Assembly: GCA_963830385.1 (NCBI GenBank)
Contig: CAWHMD010000002.1
Location: 310,001-374,000 of the forward strand
Reading direction: 5' to 3'
From: Bog-532 sp963830385
GTDB taxonomy: Bacteria > Actinomycetota > Actinomycetes > Streptosporangiales > Streptosporangiaceae
DNA: 64,000 nucleotides
In this document: positions 8,693 to 17,778 of the stretch, one piece after another
Layout: each line of letters starts with the position of its first letter
Position numbering within the stretch: the stretch's first letter is position 1
Made by a program: the position numbers and the translations under genes
Notes under the pieces: generated by a model
What the model was told of the DNA's origin: nothing
Seen by the model: only the letters and a program-made list of their open reading frames with translations
Databases searched by the model: none

Positions 8693-9709
8693 ATGACCAC
8701 CACCCAGCGCCTGGGACGGCACCGCCGGGACGCGGCCGCGCCGACCCGGCCGTACCGGAGCCGGCACCGGACACTCTTGATGGGTGCCGCCGTCCTGGCC
8801 GTACTGGCCGTGGCCGCCGGGCTTTACGGGGCCGGGCGGCCGGGCACCAATTCCGCAGCCGGGCCGGTGGCCCAGCAGAACGGGCGGCTCGCACTGCCGA
8901 CGAGGACCGGATCGTATCTGGGCCTCTACCCGGATGGGGTGCCGTCGTCCTACTCAAGTGCGCGGTCGTTCACTGCGGCCACCGGGGTGCGACCCAACGT
9001 CGTGTCGTACTACAGCGGATGGCTGGAGCCGTTCCAGGCGAGCTTCGCCGGCACCGCGGCCCGCTCGGGTGCGGTTCCGCTGGTCCAGATCGATCCGGAC
9101 CGGGTGAGCATCGCCGCCATCGCGGCCGGCCGGTACGACGTGTATCTGCGCAGCTACGCGGCCGCCGTGCACCGCTATGGGCATCCGGTCATCCTGAGCT
9201 TCGGCCACGAGATGAACGGCTACTGGTACTCCTGGGCTGACACACACACGGCGCCGGCGACGTTCGTGGCCGCCTGGCGGCACATCGTCAACGTGTTCCG
9301 GGCGGCCGGCACCCGGAACGTGACCTGGCTGTGGACGATCAACGTGTTCTGGTCCCAGGCCGGCGTGTCGGCGCCGCGGCCCTGGTGGCCGGGCGGCTCG
9401 TACGTCACCTGGGTTGGGGTCGACGGCTACTACTACTCCACCGCGACCAGCTTTTCCTCGCTCTTCGGGCCGACCATCGCCAGCGTGCGGGGCTGGACGA
9501 AGAAACCGATCCTGATCGCCGAGACGTCGGCGACGCCCGCGGCGGGTCAGCCGGCGAAGATCGCTGATCTGTTCGCGGGCATCCGCCTCTACAGACTTCT
9601 GGGGTTTGTGTGGTTCGACAACGAAACCAACCGGGACTGGCGGCTGATCAGTCCCGCCGCGATCACCGCCTTCAGGCGGGCGGCGCTGAGCTACCAGTCC
9701 GGCCGGTGA
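8693..9709 (+). CDS. GH26-type membrane-anchored glycanase (paralogue 3)
   Basis: A 338-residue protein with a basic N-terminus, a membrane segment at about 28-46 and a GH26-like domain. Catalytic Glu173 lies in SFGHEMNGYWY and Glu278 in LIAETSA. A strong ribosome site (GGAGGGGAGGAAA) lies before the ATG. A 67-base gap separates it from the second triad, so it may be expressed separately or by read-through. It ends in a GTGA overlap with the next paralogue. It is first in a run of three GH26 genes without accompanying synthases. Confidence 0.8.
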   Translation: MTTTQRLGRHRRDAAAPTRPYRSRHRTLLMGAAVLAVLAVAAGLYGAGRPGTNSAAGPVAQQNGRLALPTRTGSYLGLYPDGVPSSYSSARSFTAATGVRPNVVSYYSGWLEPFQASFAGTAARSGAVPLVQIDPDRVSIAAIAAGRYDVYLRSYAAAVHRYGHPVILSFGHEMNGYWYSWADTHTAPATFVAAWRHIVNVFRAAGTRNVTWLWTINVFWSQAGVSAPRPWWPGGSYVTWVGVDGYYYSTATSFSSLFGPTIASVRGWTKKPILIAETSATPAAGQPAKIADLFAGIRLYRLLGFVWFDNETNRDWRLISPAAITAFRRAALSYQSGR

Positions 9710-10710
9710 CTGCGGCGGCCCCGGCCCGGCTTGGCCGGCACCGCCAGGGCGCACTGGCCACGCCGCGCAGACCGCCCCGGCGGCGCCGGGCGAGATGGGT
9801 GGTGGCGCTGACGGCCGCCCTGGCGGTCCTAGCGGCCGTGGCCGTCGCCGCGTACAGCGCCGGCTTCTTCCCGTGGTCCTCGCACCGTGACCGGTTCACG
9901 CTGCCCCCCACGACGGCCTCCTACGTCGGGCTGTACCAGCGCGGAGTGCCCGAGTCGTACGCGGGAATCAGCGCGTTCGCGACCGCGGCGGGGATCAAGC
10001 CCGGGGTCGTCATGTACTACAGCGCCTGGCAGACGCCGTTCCAGACCGGCTTCGCCCAGACCGTGGCCAGCCACGGCGCCGTCCCGATCGTCCAGATCAA
10101 CCCGACCGGCACCAACATCGCGGCCATCGCCGCGGGCAAGTTCGACGGTTATCTGACCACCTACGCCCAGGCCGTCCGCGCCTACCATCGCCCGGTCATC
10201 ATGAGCTTCGGCCACGAGATGAACGGCTACTGGTACACCTGGGCCAACACCCACACCTCACCGCAGGTGTTCGTGGCCGCCTGGCGCCACCTGGTCACCG
10301 TCTTCCGGGCCGTCGGCGTCCCCAACGTGACCTGGATGTGGACGGTCAACGCCATTCAGGACCCTTCGGGCGTCGTCTCCCCCGGGCCGTGGTGGCCCGG
10401 ACGCTCGTACGTGAACTGGGTCGGAATTGACGGCTACTACAGCAGCCCATCGGTGACCTTCGCGTCGCTGTTCGGCCCCACCGTCGCCGCCGTCCGCGAA
10501 CTGACCGGCGACCCGATCCTGGTGGCCGAGACCTCGGCGACGCCCGCGGCGGGCCAGCCCGCCAAGATCGCGGACCTGTTCGCCGGCATCCGGCTGTACG
10601 ACCTGCTCGGGCTGGTCTGGTTCAACGTGGAGAACTGGCGGCTGTCAGGCCCGGCGGCAGTCGCCGCGTTCCGCCGGGGTGCTCGGTCCTACCACCGGCC
10701 CGCGCCGTGA
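9706..10710 (+). CDS. GH26-type membrane-anchored glycanase (paralogue 4)
   Basis: A 334-residue protein starting at the GTG in the GTGA overlap with the previous gene. There is an Arg-rich cytoplasmic tail (about 18-30), a membrane segment at 31-53 and a GH26-like domain with Glu171 (SFGHEMNGYWYTW) and Glu275 (LVAETSA). The C-terminal two thirds are nearly the same as in the following paralogue, for example the HLVTVFRAVGVPNVTW block and the PAKIADLFAGI block, indicating a recent tandem duplication. Function is inferred as for the other copies. Confidence 0.8.
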   Translation: MTAAAPARLGRHRQGALATPRRPPRRRRARWVVALTAALAVLAAVAVAAYSAGFFPWSSHRDRFTLPPTTASYVGLYQRGVPESYAGISAFATAAGIKPGVVMYYSAWQTPFQTGFAQTVASHGAVPIVQINPTGTNIAAIAAGKFDGYLTTYAQAVRAYHRPVIMSFGHEMNGYWYTWANTHTSPQVFVAAWRHLVTVFRAVGVPNVTWMWTVNAIQDPSGVVSPGPWWPGRSYVNWVGIDGYYSSPSVTFASLFGPTVAAVRELTGDPILVAETSATPAAGQPAKIADLFAGIRLYDLLGLVWFNVENWRLSGPAAVAAFRRGARSYHRPAP

Positions 10711-10811
10711 CCGGCCGGGCCAGACTGGCACCGCCGTGCGACGGGCGCCGGCAGGGGGGCAGGCAAGTTCGACAAACTCCGGTACGGACGGCCTCGCGAC
10801 TGTACCTTTTC

Positions 10812-10874
10812 CATAACAAGGTAACCCTGTGGGTGGGTATGGCCACCTTGAGTTATGCGACACGTACGGTACGT
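10812..10874. promoter_or_regulatory. Two dyads in the gap before GH26 paralogue 5
   Basis: CATAACAAGGT at 10812-10822 is repeated in inverse orientation at 10845-10857 (ACCTTGAGTTATG) with a 2-base bulge. A perfect 13-base palindrome ACGTACGGTACGT follows at 10862-10874. The 219-base gap is lower in GC than the genes around it and probably holds the promoter for 10930 onward. Confidence 0.4.
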
Positions 10875-10929
10875 AGCCGTTACCGGGCCGACCCCGGCGT
10901 ACCGTCCGTCTGCCGCTGATTGCGAGCCG

Positions 10930-11901
10930 ATGAGCATCACCCGGACCTCTGATAAACCTGCCGGGGAGGCCATGCGCCGCCGGAAGTTTCGCAAGAAAAG
11001 CTGGATCATCGCGCTGATCTGTGCCGTTCTCCTCGTGGGCGCAGCCGTGCCGGCCGCCCTGACCCTATGGTCCTCACCGAATGCGGCGGCCCGGCGGCCG
11101 GTACGTTACCTCGGCCTGTACGCGCGGACCTCACCGGCCTCCTACGCCGGGATGCAGCAGTTCTCGGCGAGCACCGGTGTCCAGCCCAACCTGGTCATGT
11201 ACTACAGCTCGTGGCAGGAACCGTTCCAGACCACCTTCGCGAATACCGCGGCCAGCCACGGCGCGGTCCCGCTCGTGCAGATGAACCCGTCTGGTGTCAG
11301 CCTGGCCAAGATCGCGGCCGGGCAGTACGACGGCTATCTGACCGCTTACGCCAAGGCCGTCCGGGCCTACCATCGCCCGGTCATCGTGAGCTTCGGCCAC
11401 GAAATGAACGGCTACTGGTACTCCTGGGCGTACACCCAGACGTCGCCGAAGGTGTTCGTAGCCGCCTGGCGCCACCTGGTCACCGTCTTCCGCGCGGTGG
11501 GTGTCCCCAACGTGACCTGGATGTGGACGGTCAACATCATGAATCAAGCCGGCGGCATCGCGTCGCCGTCCGCATGGTGGCCCGGACGCTCGTACGTGAA
11601 CTGGGTGGGGATCGACGGTTACTACAGCACCCCCTCGCTGACCTTCGCGTCCCTGTTCGGTCCCACCATCACCACCGTCCGCGAACTGACCAGCGACCCG
11701 ATCCTCGTCGCCGAAACCGCGGCCACCCCGGGCGCCGGCCAGCCCGCCAAGATCGCTGACCTCTTCGCCGGGATCCAGCTGTACGACCTGCTGGGGTTCG
11801 TCTGGTTCAACGTCCAGCAGTACAGCCTGCAGGGTCCCGCCGCCATCACCGCGTTCCGCCGCGGCGCACACGCATACCGGACGGCCGGTCATGGCGCCTG
11901 A
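10930..11901 (+). CDS. GH26-type membrane-anchored glycanase (paralogue 5)
   Basis: A 323-residue protein if started at the ATG at 10930. The ATG at 10972 (309 residues) has GGGGAGG only two bases before it, and a further ATG at 10855 is possible, so the start is uncertain. A basic stretch (RRRKFRKK) precedes one membrane segment, then the GH26-like domain with Glu158 and Glu263 (10930 numbering). It is the nearest relative of paralogue 4, but its N-terminal anchor is different, so the duplication conserved the catalytic part while the anchor diverged. The gap in front carries its own dyads. It overlaps the next gene by 11 bases. Confidence 0.78.
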   Translation: MSITRTSDKPAGEAMRRRKFRKKSWIIALICAVLLVGAAVPAALTLWSSPNAAARRPVRYLGLYARTSPASYAGMQQFSASTGVQPNLVMYYSSWQEPFQTTFANTAASHGAVPLVQMNPSGVSLAKIAAGQYDGYLTAYAKAVRAYHRPVIVSFGHEMNGYWYSWAYTQTSPKVFVAAWRHLVTVFRAVGVPNVTWMWTVNIMNQAGGIASPSAWWPGRSYVNWVGIDGYYSTPSLTFASLFGPTITTVRELTSDPILVAETAATPGAGQPAKIADLFAGIQLYDLLGFVWFNVQQYSLQGPAAITAFRRGAHAYRTAGHGA

Positions 11902-12409
11902 TGCCCGCCCGCAGCAGCCGGAGCCCGCGGTATCGCATCCCGCGGTCAGGTGGCGGGCCGCCGTGGCCGTGCTGGCCCTCATCGTCCTGGCCGTGGGGAT
12001 CGCCCAGACCAGCGCCGGTCACTCCCTGCTGGCGAAGGCCGGCTTGTTCGCGCAGCCGGTGAGCTACACGTCACTGGCATTTCAGCAGCCACAGTCCCTG
12101 CCTGCTCAGCTGACGTCACGGCGGGCGAGCGTCCCTGTGTCCTTTGTCATCGCCAACGAGGGCCACGCGCCCCGCACCTACCGATGGACGCTGTCCCTGG
12201 GCCAGGGCACGCTGACCCGCCGTATGGCCACCGGCAGCATCCGGCTGGCATCCGGCCAGCGGTCCGCTCTGACCCGGGTCGCGCAGGTTGCCTGCACCGG
12301 GCAGCAGGTGAGCCTGGTGGTGAGCCTGGCCTACCCGGCCGAGTCCATCCATGCCTGGGCCACATGCCCACCAGCTACCCGCTCGTCGTCGAGATCCCAG
12401 CACCCGTAA
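11891..12409 (+). CDS. Single-span membrane protein with small extracellular domain, unknown function
   Basis: I do not recognise this 172-residue protein. It has one membrane segment at about 24-40 and then about 130 residues that alternate polar and hydrophobic residues, as in a beta-sandwich (VSFVIANEGHAPRTYRWTLS). Two Cys residues near the C-terminus (CTGQQ and ATCPP) could form a disulphide. It overlaps the GH26 gene upstream by 11 bases and sits 12 bases before a GT2 gene, so it belongs to the same operon. A role as an accessory surface protein for the glycan machinery is an inference from position only. Confidence 0.65.
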   Translation: MAPDARPQQPEPAVSHPAVRWRAAVAVLALIVLAVGIAQTSAGHSLLAKAGLFAQPVSYTSLAFQQPQSLPAQLTSRRASVPVSFVIANEGHAPRTYRWTLSLGQGTLTRRMATGSIRLASGQRSALTRVAQVACTGQQVSLVVSLAYPAESIHAWATCPPATRSSSRSQHP

Positions 12410-12421
12410 CCGGAGGGCGCC

Positions 12422-13498
12422 GTGCCGGCCGAACTTAGTGTCATCATCTGCTCGCTGAATGGTGCAGCCGGGGTGGACCGCTGCCTGCGAGCGCTGGCCG
12501 CGCAGACCATATTTCCCTCATTGGAGATCATCGTCGTGGATGACGGCTCGACAGATGCGACGAGCGACGCCGGGCGCGCACACGGCGCCCTCGTATTGCG
12601 CCACCCCGTCAACCGCGGCCTCGCCGCGGCCCGCAACACCGGACTCGGCGCCGCCACCGCTCCCGTGGTGGCGTTCCTCGACGACGACTGTGAGCCCGAG
12701 CCGAGCTGGGGGCAGCAACTGCTGGCCGGCTACGGGGACGGAGTCACCGGCGTCGGCGGCCTGGTCCTCCCGGTGACCTCGAGCGGCTTCATGCTCGGTT
12801 ATCTGCGGCGGAACAACCCGCTGACACCGCAAGAGCTGAACCTGGCCGAGAGCGGCCGGCTGCGCTACCGGCTCAAGCTCTACCTGCAGCGGCAGTGGGT
12901 TCAGCAAGAAGACCTGTCCGCCCGCGCGGTTTACTCCTTCGCGGGCGCCAACATGTCGTTCTCCCGCGACGCGCTGGTGGCGGCCGGACTCTTCGACGAG
13001 CGGTTCCGGTTCGGTGGCGAGGACCAGGACATGTGCATGCGGCTGACGCGGTCGCGGCCGGCGGCCCGGCTGATGTTCCGGCCGGAAGCCCGGGTCCGCC
13101 ACCACTTCAAGCCCTCGATCCACGACACCTTGCGCCGCAGCCGCGCCTACGGGCGCGGCTCGGCGCGCCTATCCCGCAAATGGCCGTCCACGCCGCCCAC
13201 CATCTTCCCGGGTCCGCTGCTGGTGCTGGCCATGCTGTCGCTGTCCCCGCGCCATCCCTGGCTCATGGCCGCGGCCGTCGCCGCACCGCAGCTGCTCTAC
13301 CCGCGGGGGCTGCGGCACGCCCTGTCCGCCCGCCGCGGGGCCAGCCTGCTCGATGCTTACCTGCAGCTCGGGCAGGAAGCGAGCGGCAACGTCGGCTTCC
13401 TGGAGGGACTGTGGCTGTTCCGTCACCTCGTGCCGGAACCGGACGCCTCAGCCATCCAGCCCACCGCCTCCCGGGACGAGGCGGTACTCCTGAGGTGA
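12422..13498 (+). CDS. GT2 family glycosyltransferase
   Basis: A 358-residue GT-A fold transferase. The nucleotide-binding motif VVDDGSTD is at 38-45, an LDDD metal site is at 86-89 and FGGEDQD supplies the catalytic acid at about 197-203. A C-terminal hydrophobic hairpin (about 265-290) may hold it to the membrane. The GTG start follows GGAGGGC. The pattern resembles rhamnosyl- and galactofuranosyl-type chain transferases, but the specificity is not readable. It ends in a GTGA overlap with the membrane protein at 13495. Confidence 0.85.
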   Translation: MPAELSVIICSLNGAAGVDRCLRALAAQTIFPSLEIIVVDDGSTDATSDAGRAHGALVLRHPVNRGLAAARNTGLGAATAPVVAFLDDDCEPEPSWGQQLLAGYGDGVTGVGGLVLPVTSSGFMLGYLRRNNPLTPQELNLAESGRLRYRLKLYLQRQWVQQEDLSARAVYSFAGANMSFSRDALVAAGLFDERFRFGGEDQDMCMRLTRSRPAARLMFRPEARVRHHFKPSIHDTLRRSRAYGRGSARLSRKWPSTPPTIFPGPLLVLAMLSLSPRHPWLMAAAVAAPQLLYPRGLRHALSARRGASLLDAYLQLGQEASGNVGFLEGLWLFRHLVPEPDASAIQPTASRDEAVLLR

Positions 13499-15780
13499 AC
13501 GTGACGCTGAAGCCGCTGGAGAAACCGCCGCGCAGAGGCCGACGGGCGCCGCGCCACGCGGCCAAGCCGTCGTACCGGCAACTTGGGCCGTACGTCGCGA
13601 GCCTGGCCGTCATGGCCCTGCTGGTGCCGCTGCACAAATTTTGGGCGGCCGACTTCCTGCTGCTGTCACTGCTTTTCATCGTCCCGGGCCATCTGCTCCT
13701 GCGCGCCCTGCGCGTTCCGGGGCAAGCGGTATCTTCCTGCCCGGCTTATGTGCCCTGTGCATCAATCATCGTCCTGTTCGCCGCGGGACTGACGGTAGAC
13801 GTGCTCGGGCCGCTCATCGGCGTGGCTGCCCCGCTCAGGGTCGTGCCGGTACTCGTAAGCCTGGAGATCGTCTGTCTCGGTCTGCTGGCCGTTTCCGTCA
13901 ACGTCGGCCCGGACGTAGCCATCGAATGGCGCCCGCTCTTGTCGCCGGCCAAGTTCGTATGGCCTTTTGCGGTCCCGCTTCTCGCCGCGGCCGGTGCGCT
14001 CCGGCTGAACAGCCAGCACGCCAGCAGCGTGGCCATTATCGCGATCATCGCGCTGGTCCTGTTGCTAGCGGGCACTGCGATAGGGGCCGGACGGACGGAT
14101 GAGGCGCTGCTCAAAGTCATCATCTATGCCGCCGGCCTGGCCTCGATATGGTCGAACTCGCTGCGTGGCGACCCTCTCTACGGCTTTGACATCGCGACCG
14201 AGTATCAGAAGGCGCAGCAGACAATAACGGCGGCTATCTGGCACCCGACTCATCCTAACGATGCCTACGGAGCCATGCTCAGCATCACGGTGATGCCGGC
14301 ACAATTGCATGCTCTGACGGGCATATCCGGGCTCCTTGCATTCAAGCTGGTGTATCCGGTGGTATACGCCTTCTTCCCGGTAACGATTTTCAGCCTTGCG
14401 CGCCGCGTGCTCTCCCGGCAATGGGCCTTCGTGGCTGCCGCTTTCACCATCGGGCAGTACGCATTCCCCGAGATGTCCGGTTTCGCACGGCAGCAGATTG
14501 CACTGACCTTGTTTGCCACGCTTATCGCGGCCATGCTGGAGACTTCATTCCAGCGGCTCTTCCACTATCTTCTCATCGGGCTGCTGGCCATAGCCACGGC
14601 GCTGTCCCATTACTCGACAACATATGTCGCCATTACGATCCTCGGCATTATAATACTCGTACAGTGGATCGTTTCCTGGTTGCGCAATGTTCCGCGCATA
14701 TCCGGGGCTGTCGCTACCGCATTCCTCGCCATCCTGGGCGGCGCAATCATCTGGTACGCGCCTGTCACACATTCCGATTCTCATGTCCTCAATGTCGCCC
14801 AGTCAGTCCAGACGCAGGGACTTGACCTACTGCCCAACAGGCCACCAGGCGGTAACCTGATCAGCGCTTATCTACAAGGAAACGCGAAGACTGCGATTCC
14901 AGCCGACCGGTACGAAGCTCTGATCAGTCACTACTATGCAGAAAACAAACCATATATAAAGCCGTACAGCGACGCCGGCGCACCGCAATACGCACTACGC
15001 GACTCGCCCATTCCCAAGCCCTCAGTAAAATGGAATGCAGGGTACAACATCCTAAATCTCGGCCTGCTGCTAATTGAACAGCTGGCGAATTTGCTGGGCG
15101 CCCTGGGCGGGTTGCTCATGATGCTCCGCCGCAACATGCCGATTATTGCGCGTCAGCTCGGAATGCTGGCGTTCGGGACAACGATACTGCTGACGATAAT
15201 CCGGTTCAGCGGCACATTGGCCACCGCTTATGGTCAGGAGCGGGCTCAGTTGCAGGGATTGGTGCCCCTGGCCATAGCCATGTGCTGGTCGCTGCAGCAG
15301 CTCGCCGGGTCTCGCCAATTGCGGCGTATACCCATCTACCCGCTGGCGGCTGGCGCCCTCGCCGTGGTGCTCATCAACACCACCTATCTCGTTGGTGCGG
15401 TGCTAGGCGGGGCAACGTCAGTTAATATTTCCAGCAGCGGCGCAGCCTACGAATATTTCTACGTGACGCCACCAGAGATGGCCTCCGCGCAGTGGCTGGG
15501 AAGCATGGTCGGCCCGGGGCAGCTTGCTTACTCTGATGAATACAGCCAGGTCCCTCTCGCGGCGGCCACTGATATACAGCATGGGATATTTGCCGATCTG
15601 ACCCCGGAAACCCTGAACCAGCATGCGTGGATATATGCGGATCGGGCAAATGTCGTCAACGGACGGGCTTTCGCGCTGTACAACAATCAGATCGCAACCT
15701 ATGTATTTCCATCGGATTTCCTCGGGTCTCATTATGACCTGGTTTACACGAATGGCTCCTCGGAGGTGTTCCACCGGTGA
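13495..15780 (+). CDS. Large polytopic membrane protein, GT-C/DUF2206-like
   Basis: A 761-residue protein with a short basic cytoplasmic start, at least twelve hydrophobic segments and a soluble external C-terminal region (about 620-761). The loop motif GFDIATEYQKAQ and the later FARQQIALTLF resemble uncharacterised GT-C-fold proteins of the DUF2206 type. I have not proven that family. From about 14,100 onward the gene is visibly less GC-rich than its neighbours and uses codons such as ATA and GTA that are rare elsewhere here, which suggests transfer. Start at the GTG within the GTGA overlap; another GTG lies at 13501. It may be a lipid-linked sugar transferase or glycan polymerase (Wzy-like role). 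Confidence 0.65.
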   Translation: MNVTLKPLEKPPRRGRRAPRHAAKPSYRQLGPYVASLAVMALLVPLHKFWAADFLLLSLLFIVPGHLLLRALRVPGQAVSSCPAYVPCASIIVLFAAGLTVDVLGPLIGVAAPLRVVPVLVSLEIVCLGLLAVSVNVGPDVAIEWRPLLSPAKFVWPFAVPLLAAAGALRLNSQHASSVAIIAIIALVLLLAGTAIGAGRTDEALLKVIIYAAGLASIWSNSLRGDPLYGFDIATEYQKAQQTITAAIWHPTHPNDAYGAMLSITVMPAQLHALTGISGLLAFKLVYPVVYAFFPVTIFSLARRVLSRQWAFVAAAFTIGQYAFPEMSGFARQQIALTLFATLIAAMLETSFQRLFHYLLIGLLAIATALSHYSTTYVAITILGIIILVQWIVSWLRNVPRISGAVATAFLAILGGAIIWYAPVTHSDSHVLNVAQSVQTQGLDLLPNRPPGGNLISAYLQGNAKTAIPADRYEALISHYYAENKPYIKPYSDAGAPQYALRDSPIPKPSVKWNAGYNILNLGLLLIEQLANLLGALGGLLMMLRRNMPIIARQLGMLAFGTTILLTIIRFSGTLATAYGQERAQLQGLVPLAIAMCWSLQQLAGSRQLRRIPIYPLAAGALAVVLINTTYLVGAVLGGATSVNISSSGAAYEYFYVTPPEMASAQWLGSMVGPGQLAYSDEYSQVPLAAATDIQHGIFADLTPETLNQHAWIYADRANVVNGRAFALYNNQIATYVFPSDFLGSHYDLVYTNGSSEVFHR

Positions 15781-16652
15781 TTTCTGTCGTCATCGTCAGC
15801 AAGGACGAGGAAAGCCTTGATGACACCCTGTCCGACGTCATACGTCAGGCGAAAGACTTCGGGGAATCCACCGAAATCGTGGTGGTGGACGCGTCCGCAG
15901 GGCGCCTGCAGCCCATCCGGCTGCGTCACGAGGCCGGGGTGCGGTGGATGGATTTCACCCAACCCCCGGATGTGCGGGTTTCCATCCCCCATCAGCGCAA
16001 CGCCGGCGTGCGGGCCGCTCGCGGGGACGTCGTCGTATTCACGGACGCGGGCTGCCGGCCGGACGAGGGATGGCTGGCTCGCCTGGTCGCCCCGCTGCGG
16101 CAGGGCGAAGACGTCACGGCCGGACTGGCGCTGGCCCCGCCGGGCGGCCTCGGGCTGTACGACCAGGGATTGAGCCGGGCCATGGAGGCCCGCTACCTCG
16201 CCGGGTGCCCGACCAACAACGTCGCGTTCCGCCGGGCGGCCTATGAGGCGGTAGGCGGCTTCGACGAACGCTTCGCCTACGGCTCCGATATGGATTTCTC
16301 CTGGCGGCTGGTTGACGCGGGCTACCGGATCCGGAGCGTGCCCGATGCGGTCGTACGGCACGACGCCGGCGGATGGCGCCGACAGGCCCGCCGTTCCTAC
16401 GTCTACGGCCAGGCGCGGGTCCGGCTCTACCGTAAGCACCGGGCACGACTGAAGCGGCTGCTGCTGGATGACCCGGTGGTGGTCATCTACCCGGCGTTCC
16501 TGCTGGGGCTGCCGCTGACCCTGCTGTTCCCGTTCTACCCGGCGCTGCTGCTCGTGCCCGCATGGCGGAACCGCTCCAACGGGGCTGTCCGGGTAGTGGC
16601 CAACCACCTCATCTACGGGGCCGGGGTTCTAGCCGAACTGGTCTTCCGATGA
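15777..16652 (+). CDS. GT2 family glycosyltransferase
   Basis: A 291-residue GT-A transferase with VVVDAS near 36-40, the FTDAGC metal-site variant at 88-93 and YGSDMDFSWR around 168-177 as acceptor/acid motif. A C-terminal hydrophobic region (about 235-260) suggests membrane association. The family resembles the GT2 branch used in actinobacterial glycan and mycofactocin loci. It starts in a GTGA overlap and ends in an ATGA overlap, so it is translationally coupled on both sides. Confidence 0.85.
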   Translation: MISVVIVSKDEESLDDTLSDVIRQAKDFGESTEIVVVDASAGRLQPIRLRHEAGVRWMDFTQPPDVRVSIPHQRNAGVRAARGDVVVFTDAGCRPDEGWLARLVAPLRQGEDVTAGLALAPPGGLGLYDQGLSRAMEARYLAGCPTNNVAFRRAAYEAVGGFDERFAYGSDMDFSWRLVDAGYRIRSVPDAVVRHDAGGWRRQARRSYVYGQARVRLYRKHRARLKRLLLDDPVVVIYPAFLLGLPLTLLFPFYPALLLVPAWRNRSNGAVRVVANHLIYGAGVLAELVFR

Positions 16653-17767
16653 AGATCCTGGTGCTCCCCCGCGACCCCAACCCCTACCAGGAGTTGCTGT
16701 ACAGAGAGATGCGGCGCCTGGGCGTCGAGGTTCACTACCTGGGCGGCCTGACCGCCTCGCACACGCTCAACCTCCTGCTGCTCCCGCTGGAGACCGTGGC
16801 CCGCCGCATCGGCGGTGCCAGCCTGGTCCACCTGCACTGGGTGTTCGGCTTCGGCCTGCCCGGCGCCCGGCGTTTCCCGGTCCTCCGGCGGATCGCGCAG
16901 GTCTGGTTCGCCGTCTGGCTAGGGACGTGCCGGGTGACGGGATTGCGGCTGGCGTGGACCGCCCACAACGTCCTGCCCCACGAGCCGGTCTTCGCCGACG
17001 ACGTGGCCGCCCGGCGGGCCCTGGTCAGGTCCTGCGATCTTGTGCTGGCCCACTCGCCGTCGGCACTCTCGGCGCTGGCCGCGCTCGGGGCCGTGGCCGG
17101 CACCAGCGCCGTCATCCCGCACGGCCCGGTCTACTGCCGCCCGGCCGCGAGCGCATTCGCGTCACCGGCCAGCCCAAGCGTGACCGGTGGCCGCCGGTTC
17201 CTCTTCTTCGGCCGCGTGCAGGAGTACAAGGGAGTGGAGGACCTGCTGGCGGCCTTCCCCGCCCTGTCCGATGGGTGCGCGGCCGACCTGGTCGTGGCCG
17301 GCCAGTGTGACGACCGGATGCTGCGGTCACGGCTGCAGGCGCTGGCTCAGCGCGGCGGCGCGCACATCGCGCTGCGCCTGCAGCACATTCCGGACGAAGA
17401 GGTGGCCGAGCTGCTCGGGGGCGCCGACGTGGTTGTCCTGCCCTTCCGGCAGGTGACCACCAGCGGAACCGCCATGCTGGCGCTCAGCCATGGGAAACCG
17501 CTGATCGTGCCCGACCTGGCGGCGCTGGCTGACCTGCCCGGAGATGCGGTCGTCCGCTACCGCGGCGGCATCCCGGCCCTCACCGCGGCCCTGGCCGAGC
17601 TGGCCGGGGCCGACCGCGAGACGCTAACCGCGATGTCGGCGGCCGCACGCCGTTATGCCGCCGCCGTCACCTGGCCGGACATCGCCCGGCGGACGACGGC
17701 CGTCATGGTCTCGGTAGTCGACGGCGCGGGCGTCCCGGGCCACGTCCGCCTGGCCAGGGAACCCTGA
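16649..17767 (+). CDS. GT4 family (GT-B fold) glycosyltransferase
   Basis: A 372-residue GT-B enzyme. The C-terminal half has LFFGRVQEYKGVEDLL, typical of the GT4 donor domain, and ADVVVLPFRQVTTSGTAMLA, where the usual E-x7-E motif is degenerate. The N-terminal acceptor domain starts MKILVLPRDPNPYQ. It uses an NDP-sugar in the cytoplasm. The ATG at 16649 overlaps the previous stop. An 11-base gap leads into the flippase fusion gene. Confidence 0.82.
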   Translation: MKILVLPRDPNPYQELLYREMRRLGVEVHYLGGLTASHTLNLLLLPLETVARRIGGASLVHLHWVFGFGLPGARRFPVLRRIAQVWFAVWLGTCRVTGLRLAWTAHNVLPHEPVFADDVAARRALVRSCDLVLAHSPSALSALAALGAVAGTSAVIPHGPVYCRPAASAFASPASPSVTGGRRFLFFGRVQEYKGVEDLLAAFPALSDGCAADLVVAGQCDDRMLRSRLQALAQRGGAHIALRLQHIPDEEVAELLGGADVVVLPFRQVTTSGTAMLALSHGKPLIVPDLAALADLPGDAVVRYRGGIPALTAALAELAGADRETLTAMSAAARRYAAAVTWPDIARRTTAVMVSVVDGAGVPGHVRLAREP

Positions 17768-17778
17768 GACCGGCCGCG

